64,000 bases of DNA. Origin: Aureimonas sp. AU12 (lineage in GTDB: Bacteria > Pseudomonadota > Alphaproteobacteria > Rhizobiales > Rhizobiaceae). The notes below the pieces were generated by a model. It was not told where the DNA came from and searched no databases. It saw only the letters and a list, made by a program, of their open reading frames with translations. Position 1 is the first letter of the stretch. Every line of letters begins with the position of its first letter. Below, piece after piece: positions 16,896 to 25,799 of the stretch. Both the position numbers and the translations under genes were made by a program. The stretch covers positions 1 through 64,000 of the forward strand of contig NZ_BBWH01000020.1 in NCBI RefSeq assembly GCF_001463705.1, given 5' to 3'.

Positions 16896-17633
16896 TCAGC
16901 CGCCAAGCCATGCCATCACCTCGTCGATGCCCCGCGCCAGCGGCCCGTCCGGCTCCGGTGGGCGGGCGATCATCACGACGGGGAGCCCGAGCCTCCGGGC
17001 GGCCGCGATCTTGGCGTGGGAGCGCGTGCCCCCCGAGTTGCGCGAGACGAGATGGGTGACGGCGTGATCGCGCAGAAGCGCCGCCTCCGCCTCGACGCTC
17101 GCGCCGGGTTTGCCGAGAATGAGCGTCGCCGTGAAGGGCAGGGGCTCGGCCGGTGGGTCCACCATGCGCAGCACCGGCGCCAAGTCCGGCCGGTGGCGGA
17201 AGGGCGCGATATGCTGGCGCCCCAGCGCCAGGAACGGACGGGCGCCGAGCGGCAGGGCATCGCGTGCCGCTCCAAGGCAGGCAACCTCGATCCAGTGCTC
17301 GCCGGCCGCGCGCATCCAGGGCGGGCGCAGGAGCGCGATGCGGGGAATGCCGGCCTCGGTGGCCGCCGCAGCCGCGTTGCGCGAGATGCCGGCGGCGAAA
17401 GGGTGCGTGGCATCGACGAGCCGGGTGATGCGCTCTTCCCGCAGGAACGCCGCCAATCCTGCCGCGCCGCCGAAGCCGCCCGTCCGCGTCTCGCCCTCGC
17501 CGCGATCGGGCGCAAGCGTGCGGCCGGCGAGCGAGGTCACGAGCCGGTCGCCCGGCCGCTCCCCGGCGATCCGCCGGGCGAGGATCACGGCTTCAGTGGT
17601 GCCGCCGAGAAGCAGGATGGCCTCACCCCGCAC
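16896..17633 (-). CDS. cobK: precorrin-6A (or cobalt-precorrin-6A) reductase
   Basis: CobK/CbiJ reduces the C18-C19 double bond of (cobalt-)precorrin-6A with a nicotinamide cofactor. At 245 residues it has the expected length. The N-terminal ILLLGGTTEAVILAR segment is the family's nucleotide-binding start. DATHPFAAGISRNAA and the C-terminal VSRNSGGTRSHAKI (VSKxSGG in most members) are diagnostic. It is downstream of, and overlaps by 11 bases, cbiD on the same strand, so the two form a two-gene unit convergent with the cbiX operon. Confidence 0.94.
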   Translation of the reverse strand: MRGEAILLLGGTTEAVILARRIAGERPGDRLVTSLAGRTLAPDRGEGETRTGGFGGAAGLAAFLREERITRLVDATHPFAAGISRNAAAAATEAGIPRIALLRPPWMRAAGEHWIEVACLGAARDALPLGARPFLALGRQHIAPFRHRPDLAPVLRMVDPPAEPLPFTATLILGKPGASVEAEAALLRDHAVTHLVSRNSGGTRSHAKIAAARRLGLPVVMIARPPEPDGPLARGIDEVMAWLGG

Positions 17634-18753
17634 GGGCGATCACCGTGCCGGCGCGGTCGGTGACGACGATCTCGGCGGCGACCTTCGCACCGCGCAGCGT
17701 CTCTTGCACCACACCGAGCGCGCGCGCGGCGACGCGCCCCGGCAGATCCAGCCCTTCATCGGTGCAGAGGTCGAGCACCGCCTTCGCCGTGTTGGCACGC
17801 AGGATCGCCGGCCCCAGCCGCCGCGCCGCATCCGCGTCGATCTCGGCGACGAGGGCGAGGAGGAAGGCGAGATCCACCTGGCTGCGGCCGGAATGGAGAT
17901 CGAGCGAGCCCGCCGCGAGCTTCGTCAACTTGGCGAATCCCCCGGCGATGGTGAGCGCAGGCACCGGGTGGCGGCGCAGGTACTTCAACAGCCCGCCGGC
18001 AAAGTCGCCCATGTCGAGATAGGCGACGGTGGGAAGATCCGGGTAGAGCCGGCGCGCGGCATCCTCGCTGGTCGAGCCGGTGGCGCCGACGACGCGGGGC
18101 AGTCCGGCCGCCCGCGCCACGTCGATGCCGCGGTGAATCGAATGGATCCAGGCCGCACACGAGAACGGATGGACGATCCCCGTCGTGCCGAGGATCGACA
18201 GGCCGCCGACGATGCCGAGCCGGCCGTTCCAGGTCTTTTCCGCCAGCGCCGCGCCCCCGGCGACACTGACCGTGATCTCGATATTGGCGGGCACGCCGTG
18301 AAGCCGGCAAAGCTCCGCGACCACCGCCCGCATCATCGCGCGCGGCACCGGGTTGATCGCCGGTTCGCCCGGCGGGATCGGCAGGCCCTCCAGCGTCACG
18401 GTGCCGACGCCCTCGCCGGCGCGAAACGCGATGCCGCTTCCCGGTTCGCCCCGGCGCAGCGTCACGCCGATCTCGGCGAGATGGGTCACGTCCGGGTCGT
18501 CGCCGGCATCCTTGACGATCGCGGCGAAGGCCTGCGTCGGCGTCAGCATCGTCCGGGCGAGGGCGAAGGCGGGGCGCTCGCCCTTCGGCAGCGTGATCTC
18601 GACGGGATCGGGGAATTCGCCGGTGAGGAGCGCCGCGAGCGCCGCCTTCGTCGCGGCGGTGGCGCAGGCGCCCGTGGTCCAGCCGCGGCGAAGGGTCTGC
18701 CCCTCGCGCCGCGTCTCGCCGCCCTGCCGCCGCTTGCCGAGATTGAAGCCCAT
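17623..18753 (-). CDS. cbiD: cobalt-precorrin-5B C1-methyltransferase
   Basis: CbiD methylates C-1, the step catalysed by unrelated CobF in the P. denitrificans pathway. The 376-residue protein shows the family start RGWTTGACATAATKAAL (residues 24-40). It also has a Gly/Thr-rich segment, SILGTTGIVHPFS, and a DMGDFAGGLLKYLR stretch. Start at 18753 lies 45 bases from the divergent cobB start, implying a shared compact promoter region. Its presence together with full CbiG and CbiX gives the pathway an anaerobic-type signature. Confidence 0.94.
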   Translation of the reverse strand: MGFNLGKRRQGGETRREGQTLRRGWTTGACATAATKAALAALLTGEFPDPVEITLPKGERPAFALARTMLTPTQAFAAIVKDAGDDPDVTHLAEIGVTLRRGEPGSGIAFRAGEGVGTVTLEGLPIPPGEPAINPVPRAMMRAVVAELCRLHGVPANIEITVSVAGGAALAEKTWNGRLGIVGGLSILGTTGIVHPFSCAAWIHSIHRGIDVARAAGLPRVVGATGSTSEDAARRLYPDLPTVAYLDMGDFAGGLLKYLRRHPVPALTIAGGFAKLTKLAAGSLDLHSGRSQVDLAFLLALVAEIDADAARRLGPAILRANTAKAVLDLCTDEGLDLPGRVAARALGVVQETLRGAKVAAEIVVTDRAGTVIARAG

Positions 18754-18798
18754 GGGGGCTTATAGGCCGGGACGCTTCGTGCGAAAAGCACCGCGACC

Positions 18799-20136
18799 AT
18801 GCCAGACCCCGCCGCCGCCCAGCCCCCGCATCGCCGTCCCGGCCTCCTCCTCGCCGCGCCCCATTCGGGCAGCGGCAAGACGCTGGCGACCCTCGCGCTT
18901 CTGGCGCTACTGCGCCGGCGCGGGGTGGCGGTGGCCCCCGCCAAGGCCGGGCCGGACTATATCGATCCCGCCTTCCACACAGCCGCCAGCGGGCGGGCGA
19001 GCGTCAATCTCGACGCCTTCGCGATGCGGCCCGCCTTGATCGAGGCGCTCGCCGGCGCGACCGGCCTGCCGCTGGTGGTGGAGGGGGCGATGGGCCTCTT
19101 CGACGGCGCCGCCGACGGCACGGGATCGGCCGCCGATCTCGCCGCGCTTCTCGGCCTGCCGGTGGTGCTCGTGATCGATTGCGCCCGCCAGTCGCAGTCG
19201 GTGGCGGCGCTCGTGCGCGGCTTTCGCGACCACCGGGTGGACGTCGAGCTCGCCGGCCTTATCCTCAACCGCATCGCCAGCGCACGGCACGAGGGGATGC
19301 TGCGTGCGGCGCTGGCCCCGTTCGGCGTGCCGGTGGTCGCCGCGCTGGAAGCCCGCGCCGATCTCGCGCTGCCCGAGCGCCATCTCGGTCTCGTCCAGGC
19401 CGGCGAGATGCTCGATCTCGACGCCTTTCTGGCGCGCGCGGCCGACTGGATGGCCGCAGGGCTCGACGAGCCGGCGCTGGCCGCGTTGCTGGCACCGGAC
19501 CATGGCACGCCCATGCGCTCGAAGGCTACCGACGCCGCCCCGCTCCCGCCGCTCGGCCAGCACATCGCGATAGCGCGCGACGTCGCCTTCGCCTTCGCCT
19601 ATCCCCATCTCCTCGACGGCTGGCAAAGGGCCGGCGCGACGCTCTCCGTCTTCTCGCCGCTCGCCGATGAAGCCCCGGCACCGGGCGCCGATGCGGTGTT
19701 TCTGCCCGGCGGCTATCCCGAGCTGCATGCGGGGCTGCTCGCCGCCGCCGGGGCGTTCCGGGCGGGGATGCAGGCGGCAGAGGCGCGGGGCGCGCGAATC
19801 TACGGCGAGTGCGGGGGCTTCATGGCGCTCGGCGAGACGCTGGAGGATGCGAGCGGCACGCAGCACGCGATGCTCGGCTTCCTGCCGCTCGCCACCTCGT
19901 TCCGCCATCGCCGCCGCCATCTCGGCTATCGCCGGCTCCAGCCGCTGGCCGGCTCGCCCTGGCCGTTCGCGCTGACCGGCCACGAGTTCCACTATGCGAC
20001 GATCGCCCATGAGGGACCGGCCGACCGGCTGTTTGCGGCGAGCGACGCCCTCGGTGCCGATCTCGGGGCGGTGGGTCTGGCGCGCGGCCGGGTCGCCGGC
20101 TCGTTCCTGCATGTGATCGACGGGGGCGCGGCATGA
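18799..20136 (+). CDS. cobB: (hydrogeno)cobyrinic acid a,c-diamide synthase
   Basis: CobB/CbiA amidates the a and c side chains of (hydrogeno)cobyrinic acid using glutamine and ATP. The 445-residue protein has the P-loop APHSGSGKT (20-28), the substrate loop PAKAGPDYIDP (47-57) and GAMGLFDG (96-103). Its C-terminal amidotransferase domain has GGYPELHAG and Cys338 in YGECGGFMALG. The stop overlaps the cobC ATG (ATGA). CobB is divergent from cbiD. Confidence 0.96.
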   Translation: MPDPAAAQPPHRRPGLLLAAPHSGSGKTLATLALLALLRRRGVAVAPAKAGPDYIDPAFHTAASGRASVNLDAFAMRPALIEALAGATGLPLVVEGAMGLFDGAADGTGSAADLAALLGLPVVLVIDCARQSQSVAALVRGFRDHRVDVELAGLILNRIASARHEGMLRAALAPFGVPVVAALEARADLALPERHLGLVQAGEMLDLDAFLARAADWMAAGLDEPALAALLAPDHGTPMRSKATDAAPLPPLGQHIAIARDVAFAFAYPHLLDGWQRAGATLSVFSPLADEAPAPGADAVFLPGGYPELHAGLLAAAGAFRAGMQAAEARGARIYGECGGFMALGETLEDASGTQHAMLGFLPLATSFRHRRRHLGYRRLQPLAGSPWPFALTGHEFHYATIAHEGPADRLFAASDALGADLGAVGLARGRVAGSFLHVIDGGAA

Positions 20137-21155
20137 GGGAGGCGTTCCGGCATGGCGGTGCGCTCGGGGCGGCGATGCGCCGCTTCGGCGGCGCGCGGGC
20201 GGACTGGCTGGATCTCTCCACCGGCATCCACCCATCCCCCCCGCCGCTGCCTCCTATTCCGCCCGTGCTCTGGCATCGCCTGCCCGAGGCCGAGGAGGAA
20301 GAGGCGTTGATCGACGCGGCCCGGCGCTTCTACGGCGTGCCGGCCGGCGGGGCGATCGTCGCCGCGCCCGGCAGCCAGTCGCTCATCTCGCTCCTGCCGC
20401 ACCTCGCTCCGTCCGGCCCGGCCGCGGTTCTGTCGCCGACCTATGGCGAGCATGCGCGCGCGCTCCAGGCCGCCGGGCACGCGATCGTGGAAGCGGCGGA
20501 CCTCGCCGACATCCCCGCCGAAACACGGCTCGTGGTCCTCGCCCATCCGAACAATCCCGATGGGCGGCGTCATGACCGCGCCGATCTGCTCTCGCTTGCC
20601 GCCCGTCTCGCCGCCCTCGGCGGCCTCCTCGTGGTGGACGAGGCCTTCATGGACGCCGATCCCCGCCAGTCGCTGGCGGGCGATGCCGGCATGCCGGGTC
20701 TCGTGGTGCTGCGCTCCTTCGGCAAGTTCTTCGGCCTCGCGGGCCTTCGCCTCGGCTTTGCCCTGTGCGAACCGACCTTCGCGGTCCGCATCCGCGAGCG
20801 GCTCGGCCCCTGGGCGGTGTCCGGCCCGGCGCTTCATCTCGGCGCGGCGCTGATGAGGGACGCGGCCGGCGTCGGGCAGCTGCGCGCCGCCATCGCCCGA
20901 AACGCCGGCTGGACGCGTGATGCCATCCGCGCGGCCGGGTTGGAGCCGAAGGGAGACGCCGCGCTGTTTGCGCTGGTCGAGACGCCGCAGGCCCCCGGCC
21001 TGTTCGAGGGTCTGGCGCGCCGCCACATTCTCGTGCGGCCCTTCGCCTACCGGGCGGACTGGCTGCGCATCGGCTCGGCGGCGAGCGAGGCGGAGGCCCA
21101 CCGCCTCGCTCTCGCGTTGCGGGCCGCGCTCGACGACAAGGGGATCGACCCATGA
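20133..21155 (+). CDS. cobC: threonine-phosphate decarboxylase-like aminotransferase CobC
   Basis: This 340-residue fold-type I PLP enzyme is related to histidinol-phosphate aminotransferase. In B12 synthesis CobC/CobD-type enzymes supply the (R)-1-amino-2-propanol phosphate linker from threonine phosphate. HPNNPDG (138-144) is the cofactor/substrate loop, Asp169 lies in VVDEAF, and the PLP Lys198 is in RSFGKFFGLAGLRLG. The N-terminal RHGGALGAAMRRFG is typical of CobC. It sits between cobB and cobD with four-base overlaps on both sides, supporting its pathway role over general amino-acid metabolism. Confidence 0.93.
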   Translation: MREAFRHGGALGAAMRRFGGARADWLDLSTGIHPSPPPLPPIPPVLWHRLPEAEEEEALIDAARRFYGVPAGGAIVAAPGSQSLISLLPHLAPSGPAAVLSPTYGEHARALQAAGHAIVEAADLADIPAETRLVVLAHPNNPDGRRHDRADLLSLAARLAALGGLLVVDEAFMDADPRQSLAGDAGMPGLVVLRSFGKFFGLAGLRLGFALCEPTFAVRIRERLGPWAVSGPALHLGAALMRDAAGVGQLRAAIARNAGWTRDAIRAAGLEPKGDAALFALVETPQAPGLFEGLARRHILVRPFAYRADWLRIGSAASEAEAHRLALALRAALDDKGIDP

Positions 21156-22123
21156 ACGCCGTGGTTCTCGCCATCGCCGTGCTGATCGACCGGTTCGTCG
21201 GCGATCCGCCCTGGATCTGGCGCCGTGTGCCCCATCCCGTGGTCGGGTTCGGCCACGCGATCTCGCGCGCCGAGTGGTGGCTGAACCGCCCGGCCTGGCC
21301 GGAGCGGCAGCGGCGAATGGCGGGCATCGCCGCGATCCTCGTCCTGATGGCGCTCGCGGCCGCGGTCGGTTGGGCGATCACCACGGCGCTCGCCGGCTTC
21401 GGCTTTCTCGGCCTCCTCCTCACCGCGCTCGTCGCCTCGGTGTTCCTGGCACAGAAGAGCCTTGCCGATCATGTCGAGCGCGTCGGAACGGCGCTCGATC
21501 AGGACGGGCTGGAGGCCGGGCGGCTGGAGGTCTCGATGATCGTCGGGCGCGACCCCGCCGATCTCGACGAACCCGCGGTCCGGCGCGCCGCGATCGAGAG
21601 CCTTGCCGAGAACGCTTCGGACGGCGTCGTCGCGCCCTGGCTGGCCCTCGCACTCTTCGGCCTGCCCGGTCTACTTGCCTACAAGATGCTGAACACCGCC
21701 GACTCGATGATCGGCCACATGGACGAGCGCCATCGCGCCTTCGGCTACGGCGCGGCACGGCTCGACGATCTCGCCAACTGGCCGGCGGCGCGGCTGACGG
21801 CGCTGCTCTTCGCGGTGGCCGCGCTCCTGCGCCGGGGCCGGGCTTCGGCGCAGCGAGCGCTCTCCGTCGCCTCGCGAGATGCGCGAACCCACCGCTCGCC
21901 CAATGCCGGCTGGCCGGAAAGCGCGATGGCGGGCGCGCTCGATCTCGCCCTCGGCGGGCCGCGCCGCTACGGCACGGTGGCGGTGGATGCGCCGATGCTG
22001 AATGCCGGCGGCCGGCGCGAGGCCGACGGGCAGCATCTGCGCCGTGCCCTGCAGATCTTCGCCACGCTCTGCGACCTCGTGCTCGGCGTGAGCTTCCTCC
22101 TGGCGATCGCGGCCGTGCTCTAG
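21152..22123 (+). CDS. cobD: adenosylcobinamide-phosphate synthase (CbiB/CobD)
   Basis: This 323-residue inner-membrane enzyme attaches the aminopropanol (phosphate) arm to adenosylcobyric acid. Visible family features are DRFVGDPPWIWR near the N-terminus and HPVVGFGHAI. The cytoplasmic loop contains RAAIESLAENASDGVVAPWL, followed by KMLNTADSMIGH and later SPNAGWPESAMAGAL. Hydrophobic segments lie near residues 60-95, 155-175 and at the C-terminus. It is the last gene of cobB-cobC-cobD. Confidence 0.95.
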   Translation: MNAVVLAIAVLIDRFVGDPPWIWRRVPHPVVGFGHAISRAEWWLNRPAWPERQRRMAGIAAILVLMALAAAVGWAITTALAGFGFLGLLLTALVASVFLAQKSLADHVERVGTALDQDGLEAGRLEVSMIVGRDPADLDEPAVRRAAIESLAENASDGVVAPWLALALFGLPGLLAYKMLNTADSMIGHMDERHRAFGYGAARLDDLANWPAARLTALLFAVAALLRRGRASAQRALSVASRDARTHRSPNAGWPESAMAGALDLALGGPRRYGTVAVDAPMLNAGGRREADGQHLRRALQIFATLCDLVLGVSFLLAIAAVL

Positions 22124-22146
22124 ATCCCCGTCGTGTCCGCTCGCGT

Positions 22147-22464
22147 CTAGCCGGCGGCGCGGCGCCCAGCGAAGAGCGTGCGCACGTCCGGTCCGGCGGC
22201 CTGCACGCTCGCGCCGAGACCCTCCTCCAGCCGCGCGTGCAGGCGCTGCAGCGGAAGCGAAGCGAGTGCTGCGGCACCGAGGCGTGCGGCCACGAGCTGA
22301 TCGAGATAGGCCGCGCCGGCCTCCGGCGTCAGCTTGACCCGCGTCTCCCCGTCATGGCTGCGGCGCCGGTCCCAGCCCTCGGTGGTCACATGGGCCCGCG
22401 CCGTCTCGCGGCTCGAGCCGAGGAGCGCGCCGACTTCCTCATAGGTCATCCAGATCTGCGGCAT
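22147..22464 (-). CDS. hypothetical protein with HTH-like N-terminus
   Basis: This 105-residue protein begins IWMTYEEVGALLGSSRETARAHV, which has the length and pattern of a helix-turn-helix (SSRETAR in the recognition-helix position). A helical, Ala/Leu-rich remainder follows, with LQRLHARLEEGLGASVQ. It could be a small DNA-binding protein, but the C-terminus has no recognised domain. It is convergent with cobD, and the 194 bases upstream separate it from the SGNH gene on the same strand. No function is proposed beyond the likely HTH. Confidence 0.6.
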   Translation of the reverse strand: MPQIWMTYEEVGALLGSSRETARAHVTTEGWDRRRSHDGETRVKLTPEAGAAYLDQLVAARLGAAALASLPLQRLHARLEEGLGASVQAAGPDVRTLFAGRRAAG

Positions 22465-22597
22465 CGGTTTTCACGCTCCCGGCTGGTTCTGTGAGCGAGA
22501 ATGGCACGAAGATCGCGACCAAGAATGGATCCTATCGCGACAATTCGAACGATCCTGCCGGAAGGGCGCGCGCGGCTCGGCGCTTCTGCGGCCGGCG

Positions 22598-22638
22598 GCG
22601 CGATGGGCGACGCGGGGCGGGGGGGGGCCCCATCGCGC
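22598..22638. other. GC-rich hairpin with nine-G run
   Basis: An inverted repeat (GCGCGATGGG at 22598-22607, complement at 22629-22638) encloses an uninterrupted run of nine G at 22619-22627. It lies 20 bases beyond the 3' end of the minus-strand SGNH gene, so it may terminate that transcript. The homopolymer is a potential slippage site, but it is outside any convincing coding frame. Confidence 0.4.
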
Positions 22639-22657
22639 ATCGCCCATTGCGCGCATC

Positions 22658-24241
22658 TCACGTGATCGCGACGGGGCTCGACGTCAGCGACAGCGTGCCC
22701 ATCGCGTTGTCGAAGCGCAGCACGCAGTCGTAGCTCCCGATCGCGCCGCCGCTCTCGAAGAAGCGGTTCGTCGCGCCGGAGATCGGCTGGCCGTCGCGGC
22801 GCCATTGATAGGCGATCGCGATCGCGCCGCCCGAGACGTTGCCGGGCGAGACGTTCAGCATCGTGCCGCTACGGGAGGCGGCCGGCGTGGAGTAGATCAG
22901 CGCGCTCGCACCGCCCGAGGGCTGGACGTAGGTTTGGCCCTGGTGGAACGGGGCGGCATAGGCCTGCGTCTCGCATTGCCGGAAGACGACGGGCCCGAGG
23001 ATCTCCAGCGCGGCGTCCTGCTCGACGCCGACCGCCCCGCGCATGGCGAATTCGCCGTTCACGGTGCTCACCGCACTCTGGCCGGACGAGACGGCGATGG
23101 GCGGGGAGGCGATGCGCACGGTGCCGCGATGGCGCGGCAGCACGCCCGCCGCCGGCTGCACTGCCTCGCCGAACTGGGTGCCCGTCGCGGCCTTGCCCCC
23201 GATGCCCGAAAGGCCGGCGGGGTCACCGGTTCCCGCAGCGTTGGCGAGGTCGTAGTCGAGGATCATCTCCCACGAGGTGCCCGCCGGGGCGCCGCCCGGC
23301 GCGGTGAAGGTGCGATAGATCCGGTCGTTGCCGGTTCCCGTCGCCGCGCCCGTGAAGGCGAAGCGCAGCGCCGGCCGTCCGGCCCGCGAGGTCAGCGTGG
23401 TGCTCATCGTCGCGCCGCTGGCGCCCTGCACGATGTAGCCGTCGGGGATGCCGTTGGCCGGCGCGACGTCGGCGAGGGTGGCATTGTCGTTGATGTTGGG
23501 GCCGAAGCCCGGAGATGCCGGCGTCACCCCGTTGGCGGGCACGGCGGGATCCCCGACGATCCAGTCCGCCAGCACCCCGCCGACGATCTGCGCGGCGGCG
23601 AATGCGCCGCGGGCCGTATAGTGCGTGCCGTCGCGCGAGAGGGCGGCATTGGCGAGGTCGAGAACGGTGAGGTCGGCAAGCGCCATGCGCCCGGTGAACG
23701 CCGCCTCGCGCGCCATCGCCGCGAGCCCTGCGTTCACCGCCTGCCGGTCGAGATCGGACGCGCTGCCGGCCGTCATGCCGGCGAGGCGCGCCGTCAGCTC
23801 GACGAGGAGCCGCCGCCCCCCGGCCTGGAACCAGCGCTCGGCGATGGTGCGATAGTCGGCGAGGATCAGCGCCGGACTGCGGGCGGTCTGCGTGCCCGAC
23901 GGCCATTTCTTGCCGATGTCGTTGGTGGCGTCGCCGACCCACAGCACGCCGCCGGGCGCCGCCGCGATGCAGGCGGGCAGACGCTGGACGTAGTCCATCA
24001 CCCAGTCGCCGCCTTTGGCCTGCCGGGCCCAAGGGCCGGTATAGTAGCGCCCGCCGGTGACGCCGACGACGTAGCCCATCATCGAATAGGCGAAGAGATC
24101 GGCATTCTTCGAATTGCCGAGCAGAACGAGCGGCGTGTCGAGCGGCAGGCGCGCGGCGGTGCTGGCCACCGGCGGCAGAACGGAGGAGAGCGCCGTGCGG
24201 GACGTGAGCCCCAGCCCGGCGGAAAGACGCAGCGCGGCCAT
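22658..24241 (-). CDS. SGNH/GDSL-hydrolase-like protein with C-terminal Ig-like domain
   Basis: A 527-residue protein. The first 230 residues show SGNH-hydrolase blocks: VLLGNSKN (Ser44, with Asn replacing the usual Asp of GDS), VGDATNDIG (Asn107, block III GxND) and RDGTHYTARGA (Asp204 and His207, block V DxxH). The middle (about 270-440) looks beta-rich and may be a carbohydrate-binding or jelly-roll domain. The end (about 455-527) resembles an Ig/PKD-like repeat, with AYQWRRDGQPISGAT. There is no clear signal peptide. ATG 24241 follows the stop of the 110-residue gene by one base, so they form a pair. The substrate is unknown; deacetylation or esterolysis of a surface glycan is only a guess. 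Confidence 0.7.
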   Translation of the reverse strand: MAALRLSAGLGLTSRTALSSVLPPVASTAARLPLDTPLVLLGNSKNADLFAYSMMGYVVGVTGGRYYTGPWARQAKGGDWVMDYVQRLPACIAAAPGGVLWVGDATNDIGKKWPSGTQTARSPALILADYRTIAERWFQAGGRRLLVELTARLAGMTAGSASDLDRQAVNAGLAAMAREAAFTGRMALADLTVLDLANAALSRDGTHYTARGAFAAAQIVGGVLADWIVGDPAVPANGVTPASPGFGPNINDNATLADVAPANGIPDGYIVQGASGATMSTTLTSRAGRPALRFAFTGAATGTGNDRIYRTFTAPGGAPAGTSWEMILDYDLANAAGTGDPAGLSGIGGKAATGTQFGEAVQPAAGVLPRHRGTVRIASPPIAVSSGQSAVSTVNGEFAMRGAVGVEQDAALEILGPVVFRQCETQAYAAPFHQGQTYVQPSGGASALIYSTPAASRSGTMLNVSPGNVSGGAIAIAYQWRRDGQPISGATNRFFESGGAIGSYDCVLRFDNAMGTLSLTSSPVAIT

Positions 24242-24242
24242 C

Positions 24243-24575
24243 TCAGGCCGCGTCCACGATCGCGATGCGCTCGCCGGCGGCGAGCGCCAGATCGACGGGC
24301 ACGCCCGCCTTGACGCGAAGGCCCGGCCGCGTCTCGCCGGCGGCGGGGACGACGGCCACCGGCGCCGCGCCGCTCGCCACCCAGACGTCGCCGACCGCAA
24401 GAATCCGGGCAAAGCCGGTACCGTCGCTCTCCGATCCCGCCAGGGTGGCGAGGCTCGAGGCGGCCGAACTCGCCAAGACCTCGGTGACCATGCCGGGCAG
24501 GCGCGGCACCGGCATCGAGCCGCCCTCGCGCGACCGGTTGCCGGTGGTGAAATAGGTGATCTCGACGCGCGCCAT
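24243..24575 (-). CDS. hypothetical protein paired with the SGNH-like gene
   Basis: A 110-residue protein rich in Ala, Val and Gly that appears to be all-beta: short alternating hydrophobic strands such as VTEVLAS, RILAVGDVWVAS and VAVVPAAGET. There is no signal peptide or membrane helix. It ends one base before the SGNH-like gene, so the two are translationally linked and probably work together. The compact strand-rich layout is reminiscent of small phage structural or adaptor proteins, but no phage gene is nearby and I do not recognise the family. Confidence 0.6.
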   Translation of the reverse strand: MARVEITYFTTGNRSREGGSMPVPRLPGMVTEVLASSAASSLATLAGSESDGTGFARILAVGDVWVASGAAPVAVVPAAGETRPGLRVKAGVPVDLALAAGERIAIVDAA

Positions 24576-24683
24576 GGGACTGGTCTCCGGAAGTTGATGT
24601 CCGGCGAAGTCTAGGAGCGTGCGGCGCGGCCGCGGAGAGATCGGGGATAGATCGGCTCGATGGGCCGGGCGGGATCAACTGCC

Positions 24684-25481
24684 TCAGCGGGCCTGCAGCA
24701 CCGCATAGGGCCCGCCGCGCAGGATGCGCAGCGCCGTCAGCGGCCCGCCGCGGGCGGCATTGGTGTCGATGTCGATGCGACCTTCGACCATTTCCACCGA
24801 CTGCACCGGCGTATGGCCGTGGACGACGGTCCGGTCGGCCGGGTTCGGAACCTTGAGGAAGTCCTCGCGGATCCACATCAGGTCGTGGTCGACCTGGTCG
24901 GCCGCGCTGACGCCCGGCCGCACGCCCGCATGGACGAAGAGGTGGAGCGGCGTCTCGATGAGGACCGGCAGATCGCGCAGCCATTCGATGTGCGCGGCCG
25001 GCATGCAGGCCTGCAGGATCTCGGCGAGATCGGCGGGCGCCGCGTCCCGGTCCGGCTGCGAGCGCCGGTCCATGCCGTAGGATTGCAGCGTCTCGCGAAG
25101 CCCGAAGGACGACCAGTTGCGGATCGGGCTGCGGCCCTGGCTCAACTGCAGCAGCACGTCGTCGTGGTTGCCGGCCAGGCAGATGCGATGGAGCGGGCCG
25201 GGCGTCGGCCCGATCAGGTGATCGAGGACGCCGCGGCTGTCGGGGCCGCGATCGACGTAGTCGCCGAGATAGACGGCGACCGCGGGCAGGCGCAGCGCCG
25301 CGGCATCGCGCAGGATCTGCGCTTCCAGCGCGCGCAGCGGCTCGAGGCAGCCGTGGATGTCGCCGATCGCATAGAGAAGCGCGGGCTCCTCGTTCATCCG
25401 CAGCCGGCGTCGCGGCTGGGACGACGCGGGCCGGGTCCAGGCAGGACGCTGCAGCATGCGCTGGAAACGGGACGGGAGCAT
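24684..25481 (-). CDS. serine/threonine-protein-phosphatase-like metallophosphoesterase
   Basis: This calcineurin-like phosphoesterase has about 266 residues. All metal-ligand blocks are present in order: YAIGDIHGC, GDYVDRGPDS, LAGNHDD, LFVHAGVRPG and VVHGHTPV. This matches the PrpA/ApaH-like bacterial phosphatase branch. The true start is uncertain. ATG 25481 has a GAGG about 7 bases upstream; ATG 25397 (MNEEPALLY) would begin directly at the catalytic domain. The gene is divergent from the polysaccharide export gene, so it could oppose tyrosine/serine phosphorylation in that system, but this is inference from position only. Confidence 0.88.
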   Translation of the reverse strand: MLPSRFQRMLQRPAWTRPASSQPRRRLRMNEEPALLYAIGDIHGCLEPLRALEAQILRDAAALRLPAVAVYLGDYVDRGPDSRGVLDHLIGPTPGPLHRICLAGNHDDVLLQLSQGRSPIRNWSSFGLRETLQSYGMDRRSQPDRDAAPADLAEILQACMPAAHIEWLRDLPVLIETPLHLFVHAGVRPGVSAADQVDHDLMWIREDFLKVPNPADRTVVHGHTPVQSVEMVEGRIDIDTNAARGGPLTALRILRGGPYAVLQAR

Positions 25482-25799
25482 CGAGCCTCGGGGTCGGAGC
25501 GGGGGAGAACGGTCGGGACGGCCCGTCTCGCTCGCAGACAGCATGGCGCGAAAGTGTGACGGCCCGGTTAGCCTCCGATCACGCTTGCGCGCTCGAAGTC
25601 GGGATCGGAGCGCCGCCGGGATGCGACTCGCGGTCTCGGGCCTCGCCCGGCCACCAGCGGGCCGACGCAGGCCGAGCGTTGCAGAAAGGCATCATCAGCT
25701 TCGGGTAAGGCAAGCATGCCGATGCGAGCGCTGGCTTTGATGTTTTATAAAAGGCATCGAAGTAAGGTTCGATGACCTGAAACGCGAGTTCCCCGCGCA
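25482..25799. promoter_or_regulatory. divergent intergenic region before the polysaccharide export gene
   Basis: 318 bases with no convincing gene. The last 110 bases before the export gene are distinctly AT-richer (TTTTATAAAAGG near 25743-25754) and probably hold its promoter. The sequence AAAGGCATC occurs twice in direct orientation (25685-25693 and 25750-25758), each time followed shortly by TAAGG, and a TCGAA/TTCGA dyad lies near 25757-25772. These could be regulator-binding sites; no specific regulator is recognised. Confidence 0.4.

Noticed and set aside
22658-24575. Prophage remnant.
   Set aside because: The small beta-rich protein and the SGNH-like protein could be phage-derived, but no capsid, terminase, integrase or attachment site is present.
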